In this document: positions 11,544 through 24,215 of the stretch, piece by piece | How the letters are laid out: every line of letters starts with the position of its first letter | Position numbering within the stretch: position 1 is the first letter of the stretch | Assembly: GCA_963575745.1 (NCBI GenBank) | Contig: CAUYUJ010017814.1 | Span: forward strand, 113,501-177,500 | Reading direction: 5' to 3' | Length of the DNA stretch: 64,000 nt | Origin: Prorocentrum cordatum | Taxonomy: Eukaryota > Sar > Dinophyceae > Prorocentrales > Prorocentraceae | Made by a program: the position numbers and the translations under genes | Notes under the pieces: model-generated | What the model was told of the DNA's origin: nothing | The model's database searches: none | The model's input: the letters and a program-made list of their open reading frames with translations, nothing else

Positions 11544-11591
11544 CACCATCAACAGCAGCATCGTCATGATCACCACCACCACCATCATCAC

Positions 11592-11622
<31 letters not shown>

Positions 11623-11874
11623 GTCGTCGTCGTCATCATCATCCTCATCATCCTCATCATCATCCGTATCATCATCATCCTCATCATCATCAGCATCATC
11701 ATCCTCATCATCATTATCCTCATCATCCTCATCATTATCATCCTCGTCAGCATCATCATCAGCATCAGCATCATCATCGTCATCCTCATCCTCGTTATCA
11801 TCATCGTCGTCATCAGCAGGACCAGAATCAGAATCATCACCATCATCATCAGTATCATCAGATTCATCATCATA

Positions 11875-11920
<46 letters not shown>

Positions 11921-12560
11921 ACATCACCATCATCATAGTCGTCTTCGTCGTCATCAGCATCATCAGCATCATCATCAGCGTCAGCACTATCATCATCAAC
12001 GTCATCATCACTATCACCATCACCATCAGCATCACAACCACCATCATCATCGTCGTCATCAACAACAGCAAAATTCCTAAAATCACAACTGCCCTAGTAA
12101 CAATCATACCCATCGCTATTATCATCAGCATCACAACCATGTATGCTATCACTATCCTCATTACCACTCATCGTCATCATCACCATCACAAACAGCATCA
12201 TCACCAACAACAGCATCAGCAGCACCATCATCAGCAATAATATCATCATCATCATCCTCATCATCATGATCATCATCAGCATTAACATAATCAGCATCAG
12301 CAGCATCAGCATCATCCTCAGCGCCATGATCATCATCATCATCATCATCATCGTCATCACCGCCAATGATCACCAAGTGTCAAAATCGTCATCGTCATCG
12401 TTAGCGTCAGTGTCGTCGTCATCTACAGCGTCGCCTTCACCACCATCATCATCATCATCAGCAGGAGCAGCATCATCATCAGCATCATCGTCATCCCCGT
12501 TCCCATCCTCCCCCGCCTCGTCTTTTTCCTCCCCATCCTCTTCCTGCTCCTTCACCTCCT
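10577..12560. repeat. ~2-kb CTC then CAT array
   Basis: CTC triplets (10583-10640 and 10915-11030) lead into a long CAT array with CAC, CAG, CGT and CCT interruptions, broken by about 150 bp of unique sequence near 10770-10915. Frames of 300-540 residues (poly-His, poly-Ile or poly-Met) arise only because the unit has no stop. Confidence 0.96.
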
Positions 12561-12644
12561 CCTCCTCAGGAGGGAAGGGAAGGAGGTTTGGGGAAAAAGA
12601 GAGAGAGGTCAAAGGAAGAAGGAGGGAGGAGAATCCCTGCGTCC

Positions 12645-12822
12645 CCTGAAGGGTTTGCTCAAGGGGCCCAAGGACACACAAATAAATACACCCAAATGAC
12701 AGGATCCCCCATCTCTTCCCACATTTTCTGGGCTTCCGTCTTCCCCTCCACTTCCCACATTGCCCCATATTTTCTGGGGAATCGACGATGAATTGTGTCT
12801 GTTTTTGTTTCCCCTCCTGACT
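12645..12822 (+). repeat. Dispersed repeat family R170, copy 1
   Basis: About 175 bp sharing an ordered set of blocks with 48153-48324 and 51531-51696: CTGAAGGG, GGACACACAAATAAA, then CCCACATTTTCTGGG, then CGACGATGAATTGTGTCTG and a T-rich, CCCCTCC end. Three copies on the same strand. The ends (a CCTGAAGGGG-like start and a CCCCTCCTGA-like end) are weakly complementary, so a short non-autonomous element is possible. No coding capacity. Confidence 0.8.
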
Positions 12823-13261
12823 CGCGCTCGTTTGCGCGCACACCTGTCCTTCGACATCCGCCGGCCGCTGACGGCGCAGAGCACGCTCGCGCTGCCGCTG
12901 GGCCCCGAGGCTCTGGCTGCACGGCTCTGCCATGCCCACTCCCGCCGAGAGCTGCCTGGGCTCCGCGCGAGGCCAGCGCTCTTCGGCTACACGCAAGAGC
13001 GACCCTGGGTAAGAGTGACCTTTGGTGCGCGGCTTTCGGGGGGCCGCGTGGGGACCAAACCTGGGCGCGCAAGCCGTTACTCCTGCTTCGTTTTCAGCCA
13101 TCTGGGGACCCATCTGTGCCCGCACCAAGGGTCACTCCGGCGAAAGGTCACTCTTTACGTCCGGTCGAACTCTGAGCGACAAGGGCTTCTCGATCCTCCA
13201 CCCCCGGTCCTCATCCCCTCCTCCCTCCTCCCGTCGTCCTCCTTCTTGTTTTCCCTTCCCG
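12823..13261. other. GC-rich spacer with an imperfect inverted repeat
   Basis: GTAAGAGTGACCTTTGGTGC at about 13010-13029 is repeated in inverted orientation, with mismatches, at about 13118-13160. No gene recognised. Confidence 0.5.
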
Positions 13262-13654
13262 TCACGCTCTGCAGCTTTGGCCTGAGCAGTCACTGCACTT
13301 CTGCTCGCTGTGCGGCCGTTCGGCCACTACCGACCCCAGGCAGTCGATCGGTGGATGCACCCAACGCTCCAAGAAGGGGCTTGGAAACCTCCATCGAATT
13401 CGTCGCGGGGTATTCCCAGGCCACAAGGGCCCAGCGGCCTCAGTCATCGAGGCCACCGCCAGCCGTGTCCGACGCACTGCGGGGCGTCGGTTGATTCTTG
13501 GCTCTCTGTAATCCCCCGAGCCACTGCGACTGTGGCTGCACAAAGCGTTCAAAGCGGTCCTTATGTTCTCCCTCCTCTCGATGTGGAAAAATTCTGGTTG
13601 GAGCCACCACACAGAGATGCACGCACGCAACGATGCACGAAACCTCACAAGCAC
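13262..13654 (-). CDS. Possible ORF, unknown (130 codons)
   Basis: Open minus-strand frame of 130 residues in non-repetitive sequence, including WLQPEFFHIERRENIRTALN and, at its end, CSDCSGQSC. Amino-acid composition is mixed and not repeat-like, but codon use is not as GC3-biased as the exon at 41619-42245. The start lacks supporting context; it could be part of an exon or chance. Confidence 0.22.
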   Translation of the reverse strand: MLVRFRASLRACISVWWLQPEFFHIERRENIRTALNALCSHSRSGSGDYREPRINRRPAVRRTRLAVASMTEAAGPLWPGNTPRRIRWRFPSPFLERWVHPPIDCLGSVVAERPHSEQKCSDCSGQSCRA

Positions 13655-14400
13655 GCGCGTGAATCATCCCAGGCCCGACCCACTTACCCACGCCACGTCC
13701 TGCTCCTTGCGAACACGATCAAAACCTACACGTCGGGCTAGAATACGCCAGCCAAACTGCACAGATACAACTCACAGTGTTCACATCACATCACACACGC
13801 ACACAGGTTGGCAATCGCGGCCTCGCGCGCAGCGACGTCGCGGAGCAATTCGAGGAAGCGGCAGGAGGCCGCAGCGGCATCAGCTGACGGTGATCTGCTG
13901 GCACAGTTGTTGGCACCCTGTCTGCTGTTTCCGCCTGGCCCTTCTTCTGCCTGCCCGCCCGCCCCGCCGGCCCTGGCCTCCCGCCTGGGCGTTCGTCGTC
14001 GTCTGCCTGCTTCTCCCCTCCTCGTCCCCTTCCGCCGGACCGCGCAGCCTGCCCGGAACCAGCGTGGCGGCATGTAGGGCTTCGAGTAGGGTGCCAACCA
14101 GTGTTGCTCCTGTGGGAATTCCTTGGTTTTGTTACCTAACAGCTTGTGCTGATAGGTTTCTAGTGGGCTCAGTTGTTGGCACGGGATGCGAGACACCGCG
14201 CGCCAGCCCTCTCGCCGCCGCGCGGAGCGGGCCTCCGCCGCCGCGCACCCGCTGCGCAAGCGGCGACAACCAGTCTGGCACCAGGCGGGGGGGGAACCCT
14301 GGTGGGCCCCCAAGAGTGTGGGCCAGCTTGACCCAGAGAGGCCTGAGCCCCCAGCAGGGAGAGAGAGAGAGAGAGAGACAGACAGAGAGAGAGGTAGAGA

Positions 14401-14432
<32 letters not shown>

Positions 14433-14614
14433 CAGGAAAGAGAGAAGGGCCCGCGCAATCCTGGGAGCCGGGAAAGAAATAGCGTCTGATGTACAACAAA
14501 CAACTTAGCTGTCTCTGCCCGCAGCAATGGCACTTACGGAACGGTACGGCACGAACGAAAAACTTGAGCCTATGCCGAGGGAGGCTCAAGGAGCAGGAGG
14601 AGGCAGCAGCGGCA
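13655..14614. other. Spacer with (GA)n and a duplicated segment
   Basis: A GA microsatellite spans 14359-14440. On the minus strand GTGCCAACAACT occurs at about 14637, 14180 and 13910; in two of these it is followed closely by TGATGCCGCTGC and GGCCTCC/TGCCTCC. This suggests a dispersed or duplicated unit. Confidence 0.5.
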
Positions 14615-16200
14615 TCAGATGGCGATGAAGTTGTTGGCACCAGATGCGCCATACCACACGTCCACCCTCTTTCGCCACGCGAAGTGGGCCTCCGCCGCCC
14701 CCTCCAGCAAGACGCCGTGGAGCTCCACGGCGGCGTTCAACGCTGGCCAGCCCCGCCGCTGCAGCGACCCCTGCCTCGAACGAGGCTGCACCGCGCCATG
14801 CGCAAGGTTCGCTCCTCCTCCTGCAGAGCGCAGACGTCGCAGCCGCCGCGGTTCGCGCTGCCACAGCCTGCCCCGGCCGCACTCGGTCGATTCAGCGGCG
14901 CGGCCTCGGGCCGCGGGAGGAAGCCGATCCCGGGCACCGCCGCCACCGCGCGACGGCACGCTGCAACTCAGGCCACAGCTCGATCGGACTGCGCCGTCGA
15001 GCCGCCGCGTCCCCCAAGGACGGACGGCTCGGGCTGCAGCGCGGCTGCTGGTCGGCGCTCCCGGGAGGCGCCGCGGCGCGCAGCCTGTGAAAGCTGTGCG
15101 GGTCCGTCCGGGGCGGGCGCCCGCGGCGCCGGGCCCCGCCAGGCCGCCCCGCGAGGCCACCGCCCCCTTTTGCCGCAACAGCAGCCGGCTGCCCGCATGC
15201 GCCCACACGCCCGCGCGCCGCGCCAGCCCAGCTGCCCTCGGGCGCCGATGGCGCGCGCATGCTGGAAGTCAGCAGGCTCGCCCCCGCGCCAGGCGAAGCG
15301 GCGGCGGCCGGCGCTGCGGCGGGAAAGCAGTGGCTCGGTCTCTCAGCTGCGGGGACAGCTGGACGGTGGGACCGTCTGGGCAGGATGATCGTTTTTGTTT
15401 TGGTTTGGTACCCGTTCGCGCGCCAGAGTAACTGAGTGATAAACTCCCTGGGGCAATGCGAGGGGTCGGCCCGCTTCACCTGTTGCCGCTTAGGAATGTC
15501 CCGCCGCATGGCAGTCCGCAGATGCCCCAGCTGAACGCAGTGCTGAGCAACAGGGGCCTTGTCTCGGTGTGAAAGGTCGGTGGTGGGAGTGAAAAGGGCT
15601 CGTGGGCCCAGCGGGAGCGAACGAGGAGCGGGACTGCGACCGTGGGCGCCAGGCACGCGAGCCGAGATCGCCCTGAGGGGCGTTCGGCCTGCTGGAGCGC
15701 CGGCGCGGCTCGGCGGCCGGAGCCTCCTCGCCAGCTCCGCCGCCTGCCAGGGGTCCGCTGCGTAGCCTCCGTCTGAGCCTAGGCGGAGACCGCGACCGCT
15801 GGTTGCGGTGGGGCCTGGGGGGGAGGATGCCATCCCAACGCGGGATCCACTCCAGCAGGGTCGACCTGGATGGAGCGTGCGCGCTGGAGGGCGCAACTGG
15901 GTGCCGGCCGCCAGCAGCGTCTGCAGAACTCGAGGAGGGCGGCGGGGAACGGCGCCGAGCTCGCGGCCCAGGTCTGGGTGGTGCTGAGCCCTGCGGGCGG
16001 TCCAGCGCACGCGCAGAGGGCGCCTACGGTTCTCGCCATCCAGCCTTCCGTCCCCCCCGAAGAAGAGCTGCCCTTGCACAAGGAGCTGCAGCCGCAGGTT
16101 CTCAAGCGCGCGCAGCTCGTCCACGGCTGGCGGCGAAGAGCGGCACGAGTGAGACGACAGGGTTAGCGACTGGAGCCTCGAAGCCGGGTGCCACGATCAT
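14615..16200. other. Very GC-rich region with ambiguous open frames
   Basis: High GC keeps many frames open on both strands (up to 410 codons on minus). Two short stretches look more protein-like: minus 14780-14615 (VELHGVLLEGAAEAHFAWRK) and the strip 15870-16124. In that strip minus reads [20 protein letters not shown], while plus also gives a plausible protein. Because both strands look equally good I do not call a gene. Confidence 0.35.
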
Positions 16201-16201
16201 G

Positions 16202-16297
16202 GCGCACACACACACACACAGACACGCAGACGCACACCCACACACATACACACACACACACACACACAAACAAACAAACAAACAAACAAACAAACAA

Positions 16298-16329
<32 letters not shown>

Positions 16330-16335
16330 ACGCAC

Positions 16336-16392
<57 letters not shown>
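16202..16392. repeat. Compound (CA)n-(CAAA)n-(CA)n-(CAA)n
   Basis: CA dinucleotides 16204-16266, CAAA tetranucleotides 16267-16298, CA again 16299-16338 with CG interruptions, then CAA 16339-16392. Confidence 0.98.
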
Positions 16393-16394
<2 letters not shown>

Positions 16395-17202
16395 CATTTT
16401 ACCCGAACGCGTGGTGTTCTCCCCAGTGCCAGGGTTTTCATACGACACCAGGCAATACCCCCACTTCGTGGGGGGGCATTACAAGCTCTACCAAATATCC
16501 AAACGACTCTTCGCGACCACCCAAACCCAGCTTCCCGCCCTATGACGTTGGGACACTTCACTTCGTGGCGTGCGGACGACCGTGGCTACTACACTGGCGT
16601 GGGGTACACACCCACAGAACTTGGTCACTTATTCGGGGCGCGCATGTGCCCAGCATGGTGCAATTGTGCCATACAATACATAATACAGAGAGACGAATGT
16701 GTCCCGCATGGTATTATTTGACAGGGATGATGGCCCTGGCAGGTGCGCAACCGTTGTCGCAGAAGTTCGAAAAAGTTGCTCGCAAAAGCCCGTTTGACAG
16801 AAATGTTTAAAAAGTGTTGGTTTTCCTACGAATCCGCAAGAGCGCGCGGGATGAGATTTTGACATTTTTTTGTTGAAAAACCATTGGTTTTTTGATGTTT
16901 TTATGTTAAAATCGCTCCGAACACTAAGCTTTTGGAAGGATTTCGTCTTGCGCGCGCGAATGTCCACTTTACCTTATTTTTTGCAAGGGATTCTTGAAAT
17001 TTGATTATATTAGAACAAGAAATGTCATTTTATAGTGTTTTTTGCAAGGGAAAGCGGGGGGGAACAAAACAACCGGATCTGATCACATCGAATTACCTGA
17101 GGCTTCCTCACGAAAATGATGAAAATGTAGCTGCGGCCTAGGCGCGGCGGGGGGGCGTGCACCAGGGGCCCAACAATAATTATTCTTTAGAATTAATAAT
17201 GT
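16393..17202. other. AT-richer unique spacer
   Basis: No gene recognised. It holds the second copy of the 18-mer GCATGGTATTATTTGACA (16706-16723), two TTTTTTGCAAGGGA segments (about 16978 and 17039), and an 8-bp-arm palindrome around AACCATTGGTT near 16885. Confidence 0.5.
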
Positions 17203-17204
17203 TC

Positions 17205-17290
<86 letters not shown>

Positions 17291-17292
17291 AA
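17203..17292. repeat. (CAA)n microsatellite
   Basis: About 29 uninterrupted CAA units. Confidence 0.98.
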
Positions 17293-17692
17293 CTGTCGCG
17301 TTCCGTCTCCGCTATCACATGTGACTCCCGACGCCCCCATGCCTTCACACTATCGCCAGCGAAAGATAAAGCGAGGTCCATGGGCAGGTTGTTGGGTCTG
17401 GTGGACCCGTCGCCCTTGCTCATGCCTCGGCCTCCACCTGCGACCCACACACCGTGGCACACTGATGGGCAACCCTCCCTCCCCTCCTGCCCCTCCCTCC
17501 GTCGCCTTCCTCCCTCCCCTCCTCCCCTGCCCCTCCTCCGCCCCTGACCTCCTCTTGAAGAGCAGGGGGAGCAGGACATACATCTCCGTTGTACCTTTGC
17601 AATCCCTCTGTAACGCTGCAGCTGCTGTGCATGCACTGTTCGCTGATAGGCCTCGACTTCACGACCCCACAAAAAAAATCAAAGAGCAGGAG
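17293..17692. other. Spacer, nothing recognised
   Basis: Unique, C-rich in the middle (CCCTCCCT tracts on plus). Long frames crossing it continue into the GAC array and are not credible as a whole. Confidence 0.4.
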
Positions 17693-18662
<970 letters not shown>

Positions 18663-19020
18663 CGGCCCTCCCTGGCGCCCAGACCTCCAAAGTATCAGAA
18701 AAAACAAGGCAGAGGTTTGTCGTCGTTTTGTCGGCCTCTGGGTGCTCCTCGAAGGGCCCTGTAGGACCGCCAAAAAACTACGCTCGGATGTCAGGCCAGT
18801 CCCAGGGCAGGGCTCCAGACGGACCTCGAGGTGTCCACGTCGTGAAGGGAGAGACGGCCTCGGAGGTCTGGCTCCTCGTCGACACGGCCGTATCCGGTCC
18901 CGAAAAAGTCAGAGCCCTCCCAGATGCATCGGCGCTGCAGCGCGATCCTCCGACCCCATCTACTCGGACCCCAGCTGGGAGGCCTAGAACAGCGGACCCG
19001 GGATTGGGGCCGCCTCTCGA
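18663..19020. other. Unique spacer between triplet arrays
   Basis: Non-repetitive; contains GCCTCGGAGGTCTGG, resembling GCATCGGAGGTCTGG at about 32083. No convincing gene. Confidence 0.4.
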
Positions 19021-19300
19021 GGGGTCTGGGAGGAGGAGGGGGAGGAGGAGGAGGAGGAGGAGGAGGAGGAGGAGGAGGGGGAGGGGAAGGAGGAGGAGGA
19101 GGAGAAAGAGGAGGAGGAGGAGGAGGAGGAGGAGGAGGAGGAGGGGGACGAGGAGGAGGAGGAGGAGGAGGAGGAGGAGGAGTGGGAGGAGGGGGAGGAA
19201 GGGGAGGAAGGGGAGGAGTAGGGGAAGGAGGAGGAGGAGGAGGAGGACAACGACGACAGGAGGAGGACGGGGAGAAGGAGGAGGAGGCCCTGAGAGAGGT
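19021..19300. repeat. (GGA)n polypurine array
   Basis: GGA with GGGGA interruptions on the plus strand. Confidence 0.95.
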
Positions 19301-19414
19301 CTGGGGGCCGCTTCTGCGCGGACTGGAGCCAGGCATGCGGCCGCGGCCTGCGACGGCGGCGACCATGGCGACGACGACGACGACCGCCACAGCGACGACG
19401 ATGATCACCCCCAG

Positions 19415-19447
<33 letters not shown>

Positions 19448-19816
19448 CACGACGACCACGACGACGACCACGACAACGACCACGACGACGATCACCCCCA
19501 GGACGACAACGACGACGACAACCACCACAACGACGACGACGACGACCACCACCACCACGACGACGACGACCACGACCACAAACCATGATGCTAAGCAAGC
19601 CCCCAGAATATGCCCGCGCATGATGCTCGGGCATCATGCATGATGCATGAGGGCATGCTGCTCTACATCTCTTCCTCCCTGGCCCCCGCTCCCACGCCTG
19701 GGAGGCAAGGACGACGACGACAACGACGACGATAACGACGACGACGACGACGACAACGAAAACCACAACAACAGCAACAACAACGACGACGAGAAAGAAA
19801 CATCAACAACAACAAT

Positions 19817-19847
<31 letters not shown>

Positions 19848-20100
19848 GCAGCAGCAGCAGCAGCAGCAACAACAACAACAACAACAACCACAACGACAAC
19901 GACAACGACAACGACGACAGCAACGACAACGGCAGTGGAAATGGCAAGCACAACAACAACAACGACAACAACAATACCAATCACAACAACAAGGCAACAC
20001 CAGCTTTCTGGGCCCCATGCTCAAGGCCTCGCTTACCCGTCGTCCCCCACAGGAGGAAAACCGGCATTCAGAGGCCCCCTCGGGGCTTGGGGGGGGTAGC
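19301..20100. repeat. ACG/ACC and CAA/ACG arrays
   Basis: 19355-19588: GAC/ACC triplets containing a duplicated CACCCCCAGGACGACGACGA-type block. 19600-19705: short unique stretch with a GCATGATGC palindromic patch. 19706-20000: CAA and ACG triplets with a CAG block. Confidence 0.92.
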
Positions 20101-21040
20101 ACCGCACCGCACCGCCGCACCCCTAACAGAATCCGATTAGAGGCGCACCTACTCCTAACAGAGTCCTATTAAAGGTGTATCCACTCCTAATATAATCAGA
20201 TTGAAGGTGTATCCACCCCTCATATAATCCTACTGATAGATACCTATGAGAGGCGTAAACACTCCTAATATAATCATGTTAGAGATGTACCCACTCCTGA
20301 TACAATCCTAGAAATGATATATCCACCCCTACTAGAACCCCATTAGAGGTGCATCCACCCCTAAAAGAATACGTTTCGAAGTGTATCCACCTCTAACAGA
20401 ATCTCTTTAGAGGTGTATCCACCCCTATTATAATCATATTAGAGGTGTATCCACTCTTCATGGGAATCCGATCATCCGATCATAGGCGCACCCACTCCTA
20501 ATAAAATCCCGTTAGAGGTGCATCCACTCCTAATAGAATCCAAATAGAGGCGGATCCACTCCTTATGGGAATCCGATCGTCCGATCAGAGTCGTATCCAC
20601 TCCTAACACAATCCCGTCAGAGGTGCATCCACTCCTAATAGAATCCGAGTAGAGGTGTATCCACTCATCATAGAAGCCTAGTAGAGTTGCATCCGCTCTT
20701 GATTAGGGGTGTACCCGCTAATCATAGAATCCTGGTAGAAGCGTATCCACCCGTAATATCCTATTACGGGCGTAACCACTCCTGATAGAATCCTGTTAGA
20801 AGCGCATCCACTCTTCATAGAATCCGATTAGAGGTGTATCCACCCCTAATACAATCCTACTAACAGGTAACTATCAGAGGCGTAAACACTCCTAATAGAA
20901 TCCACTTAGAGATGTACCCACTCCTGATATAATCCTAGAAATAATATGTCTACCCCTAATAAAACCCCATTAGAGGCATATCCATCCCTAACAGATTCCT
21001 ATCAGAGGTGTATCCACCCCCTAAAAGAATCCTAGAAGCG
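20101..21040. repeat. ~33-bp minisatellite, ~28 diverged copies
   Basis: The unit is built from TTAGAGGTGTATCCAC followed by TCCTAATAGAATCC, tandem with substitutions and small indels. Two sub-blocks carry an extra GGGAATCCGATC segment (about 20461 and 20569), and the CTATGAGAGGCGTAAACACT variant occurs twice (about 20243 and 20871), indicating higher-order duplication. No frame is open throughout. Confidence 0.95.
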
Positions 21041-21356
21041 AATCAGCATCAATACCATCACCATCGTCATCACCATCTTCGGAATGATTACCATCGTCAT
21101 CACCATCATCATACTGATCGTAATCGTCATCACCATCATCAGAATGATCATCATTATCACCATCATCATAATGATCAGCATCGTCATCACCATCATGAGA
21201 ATCATCATCATCGACACCACCACACCATCATCACCAATAATATCATCATCGTCATGGTATTCATCCTGGTACTCACCACCATCGTAGTCATCATCATTAC
21301 CGTCGTCACAAGCACCACCATCAACATTACTATCATCATCATCGTCATCAGCGTCG

Positions 21357-21421
<65 letters not shown>

Positions 21422-21694
21422 GTCGTGATCAGCATCATCATTATCGCCGACACCAGTACCACCGTCATCATCATCATCATCATCGCAGTCAGAAATCACC
21501 AGTATCAACGTCACCAGTACCACCATCATCATCGTAATCAGCATCGCAGTCAGCATCATCATTATCGCAATCACCCGTACCACCATCATTATCATCTTCA
21601 TAGTCATCATAGTCATCATCATCATTATCATCCTCATCATCATCATCAGCATCATCATTCGCAACATCATCATCATCATCATCATCATCATCAG

Positions 21695-21748
<54 letters not shown>

Positions 21749-21985
21749 GGTCAGCATCTGTATCATGTCAGCATCATCATCGTCATAGTCAGCATCACCA
21801 CAGTCACCACCAGCATCCTCATAATCAGCATCAGCATCATAGTCAACATGTTGATCGTCATCGTCTGCACTAACATTATCGCCACCATCATATTCATCAT
21901 CGACGTCAGCATAATCAGCATCGTCATTATCAGTATCACCATTACCAATACCATCATCCTCGTTATTATCATCGACTCCCCCGCC
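21041..21985. repeat. ~0.9-kb CAT array
   Basis: CAT with CAC, CGT, CAG and ATT interruptions, starting immediately at the end of the minisatellite. Confidence 0.96.
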
Positions 21986-22458
21986 CTCCCCCTGGAGGGG
22001 ACAGAACACGGATGACGGGAGAGAACGGGGGGAAAGGAGGGGGAGGAGGACGAGAAGGTGGCAGAGGGGGAAGAAGAGGGGGAGCAGATCAAGGAGCAGG
22101 CAGAGGGGAGAGGGAGGAGGATAGAGGACAACGAGGGCGATCGCACTCAACACTGCGAACATAAGAACACTCATCATACGTATGTGCATCATCGGCATCC
22201 CCATTATCCTCATCATTGCCCTCCCCATCCTCGTCAGCTCGTCAGCCTCCTCGTCAGCCTCGTCAGCCTCTCCATCAGTATCGGCGCCATCCTCCGCCGC
22301 ATCATCATTGCCCTCGCCATCCTAGACATCATCATCCTCATCATCATCCTCCCTGTCCCCAATCATCCTCTTCAGCCTCATCATCCTCCCCATCCGTCTC
22401 CTCAGGCGAGGGCGACATGCGACATACAGGCTCCGACATTGAATAGGGGAAGGGGTAG

Positions 22459-22496
<38 letters not shown>

Positions 22497-22497
22497 G

Positions 22498-22529
<32 letters not shown>

Positions 22530-22800
22530 GCATCATCATCATAATCTTCATCATCATCATTAGACTCATCCTCATCATCATCATTGTCAGCATACTCATC
22601 GCAGCCATCCTCATGTTCAGCATCGTCAGCATAACCATGAAGCTCTCCAGAGGCTCTCCAGAAGCTCTCAAGAAGCTCTCCTGAGACTCAACTGAAGCTC
22701 TCCAAAGGCTCCCCAGAGGCTTACCAGAAGCCCTCCTGAGCCACTAAAACTACTGAGGCTCCCTGAGAACCCATCCACCAGAATCCTTGAGAACCCTTCA
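21986..22800. repeat. Polypurine tract, CAT arrays and GCTCTCCAGAG-type repeat
   Basis: 22015-22135 is GGA-rich; 22190-22400 degenerate CTC/CAT; 22461-22635 CAT array; 22636-22800 an imperfect ~11-bp repeat of the type GAGGCTCTCCA that fades to the right. Confidence 0.85.
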
Positions 22801-22809
22801 GAACCACTT

Positions 22810-23096
22810 AGAATATTTCATAATGCATTGGAACCCAGGCGGGTTGCTGAAGCGTGCGTAAGGATGCAAGGCCCTTGTGCGCCCAAGTTGTCGCCTTTTG
22901 GAGCGGCGCGCGGTCATCGAGAATTGCTAAGGATATGCAGGGGCAACGCTGCATGGGTTGCCATGGAGAGCTGGTAGTCCTTACTGCGCCGTTGAAATGC
23001 ACGGTATAATCGTCGGCCAACCGCCTGGGTATCTGCCACCGCGCAGTAGCTGCTGAGTGACATGCCCTCTGGTGCCTGACAGTCCTCTGCATTGAG
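22810..23096 (-). pseudogene. Frameshifted coding fragment, unknown protein
   Basis: On the minus strand one frame reads GLNAEDCQAPEGMSLSSYCA and RRLYRAFQRRSKDYQLSM up to a stop near 22919. The frame shifted by one base continues protein-like with LAILDDRAPLQKATTWAHKG and LASLRTLQQPAW. Together they give about 95 residues with normal composition, consistent with one frameshift near 22920. The upstream end coincides with the start of the dispersed repeat at 23097, which may have inserted there. No family recognised. Confidence 0.4.
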
Positions 23097-23228
23097 CCCC
23101 ACCAGTCCTTTAGGGCGTGAGTGGTTGAAGGAGCCCTTTCTCTTGAACCCCCTCTTCCCCTTCGGGGAGGGGTTCAACCCTCCTCCTACCCCCTACCCCT
23201 GGGCTTGGAAAGGGGGCGTTCCGCGATG
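23097..23228 (+). repeat. Dispersed repeat family R130, copy 1
   Basis: About 130 bp matching, as reverse complement, 36690-36822. Shared blocks in order: TTTAGGGCGTGAGTGGTT, GAGCCC, AACCCCCTCTTCCCC, TTCGGGGAGGGGTT, CCCCTGGGC. The middle (about 23145-23175) is a near-perfect hairpin around CTTCCCCTTCGGGGAGG. Confidence 0.85.
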
Positions 23229-24004
23229 GATGAGAGCGTCCCATGTGGCCCAACATGGCGCCAAAAGGACCCAAGAGAGCTCAAGATGACCTCCAAGATC
23301 GCTCAATACTCACGCAAGACGAAAGATATTCCTCTTGAGGTGCAAGTGGCGGTGATGAGTTGGAAGTTAATGGCCGATCCCCTCTCCCCCCGTAGAATCT
23401 TAACACGAGCGGATTCCGGGGTCTTCGGATCCGATGTCTGCCGGTTCCCCGATTTAATTTCATAATATAAATCCACACCCGGGTAAAGATTGATCCGCCG
23501 AAAAAAAGACCAGACACGGATCCAGCAAATCCAACGTCGGATCCGCGCGGACGGAAATCTGATCCACCGAAGCAAACGCCACAGCCAGAATCAGATCCGC
23601 GCGAACTTCACAGGATCCGACGGCGGCTATCTCACGCGCGCCTGCTCAAGACTTCAAGCCGTCGTTCCGGGCCCAAGAGGGAAAAAACTTGCGTCCTGGG
23701 GATGTATAACCCTCGATGGCTCAAGATGGCCCCCAACAAGCCTACAAGAGGCTCCAAGATCGCGCCAAGACTGCTCCAAATAGCCAGGAAGGAAGCCTCC
23801 CAAGCACGTTCCCGAGAGGCCAAAACGGCCCATAGCCGTCATTGCCGTGGTCATCGCCGCCGTCGTCGAGAGCTATCTGCATCTCTCCTCCCACCGCCTT
23901 TTTGTTCCTCCTCCTCCTCCTCCTCGTCCTCCTCCTTCGCCTCGTCCTCGTAACCCTCCCACAAGGAAGAAGAACAAGGAGGTAGGAGGTAGGAGTACAG
24001 GAGT
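23229..24004. other. Unique spacer
   Basis: No gene recognised. 23385-23640 has several GGATCCG-containing near-repeats. A short CTC tract lies at 23909-23950. Confidence 0.4.
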
Positions 24005-24215
24005 AACACAAGCCTCTCAGAAGCCTCTCAGAAGCCTCTCAGAGGCATTTCAGAAAGCACTCAGATGCCTCTCCGATGCCTCTCAGAAGCTTCTCGGAGG
24101 CCTCTCAGAAGCCTGTGAGAGGCCTCTCAGGAAGCTCTTACAGGCCTCTCGGAAGCAAGCCCCTGAGGCATCTCAGAAGCATCTGGTGAGCTCACAGCGA
24201 TTCCTTGGGAGTCTG
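24005..24215. repeat. CTCTCAGAAGC-type tandem repeat
   Basis: About 17 imperfect 11-12-bp units of CTCTCAGAAGC(C). Confidence 0.93.

Noticed and set aside
10551-12240. Frames of 400-540 codons on both strands (poly-His, poly-Ile, poly-Met)
   Set aside because: CAT/CTC array translations; all frames are open for the same reason.
14892-16124. 410-codon minus-strand frame
   Set aside because: High GC depletes stops in many frames. Only a short part looks protein-like and the plus strand there looks equally plausible.
16202-16392. Telomeric or centromeric repeat
   Set aside because: Compound CA/CAAA/CAA microsatellite; no TTTAGGG- or TTAGGG-type unit in tandem.
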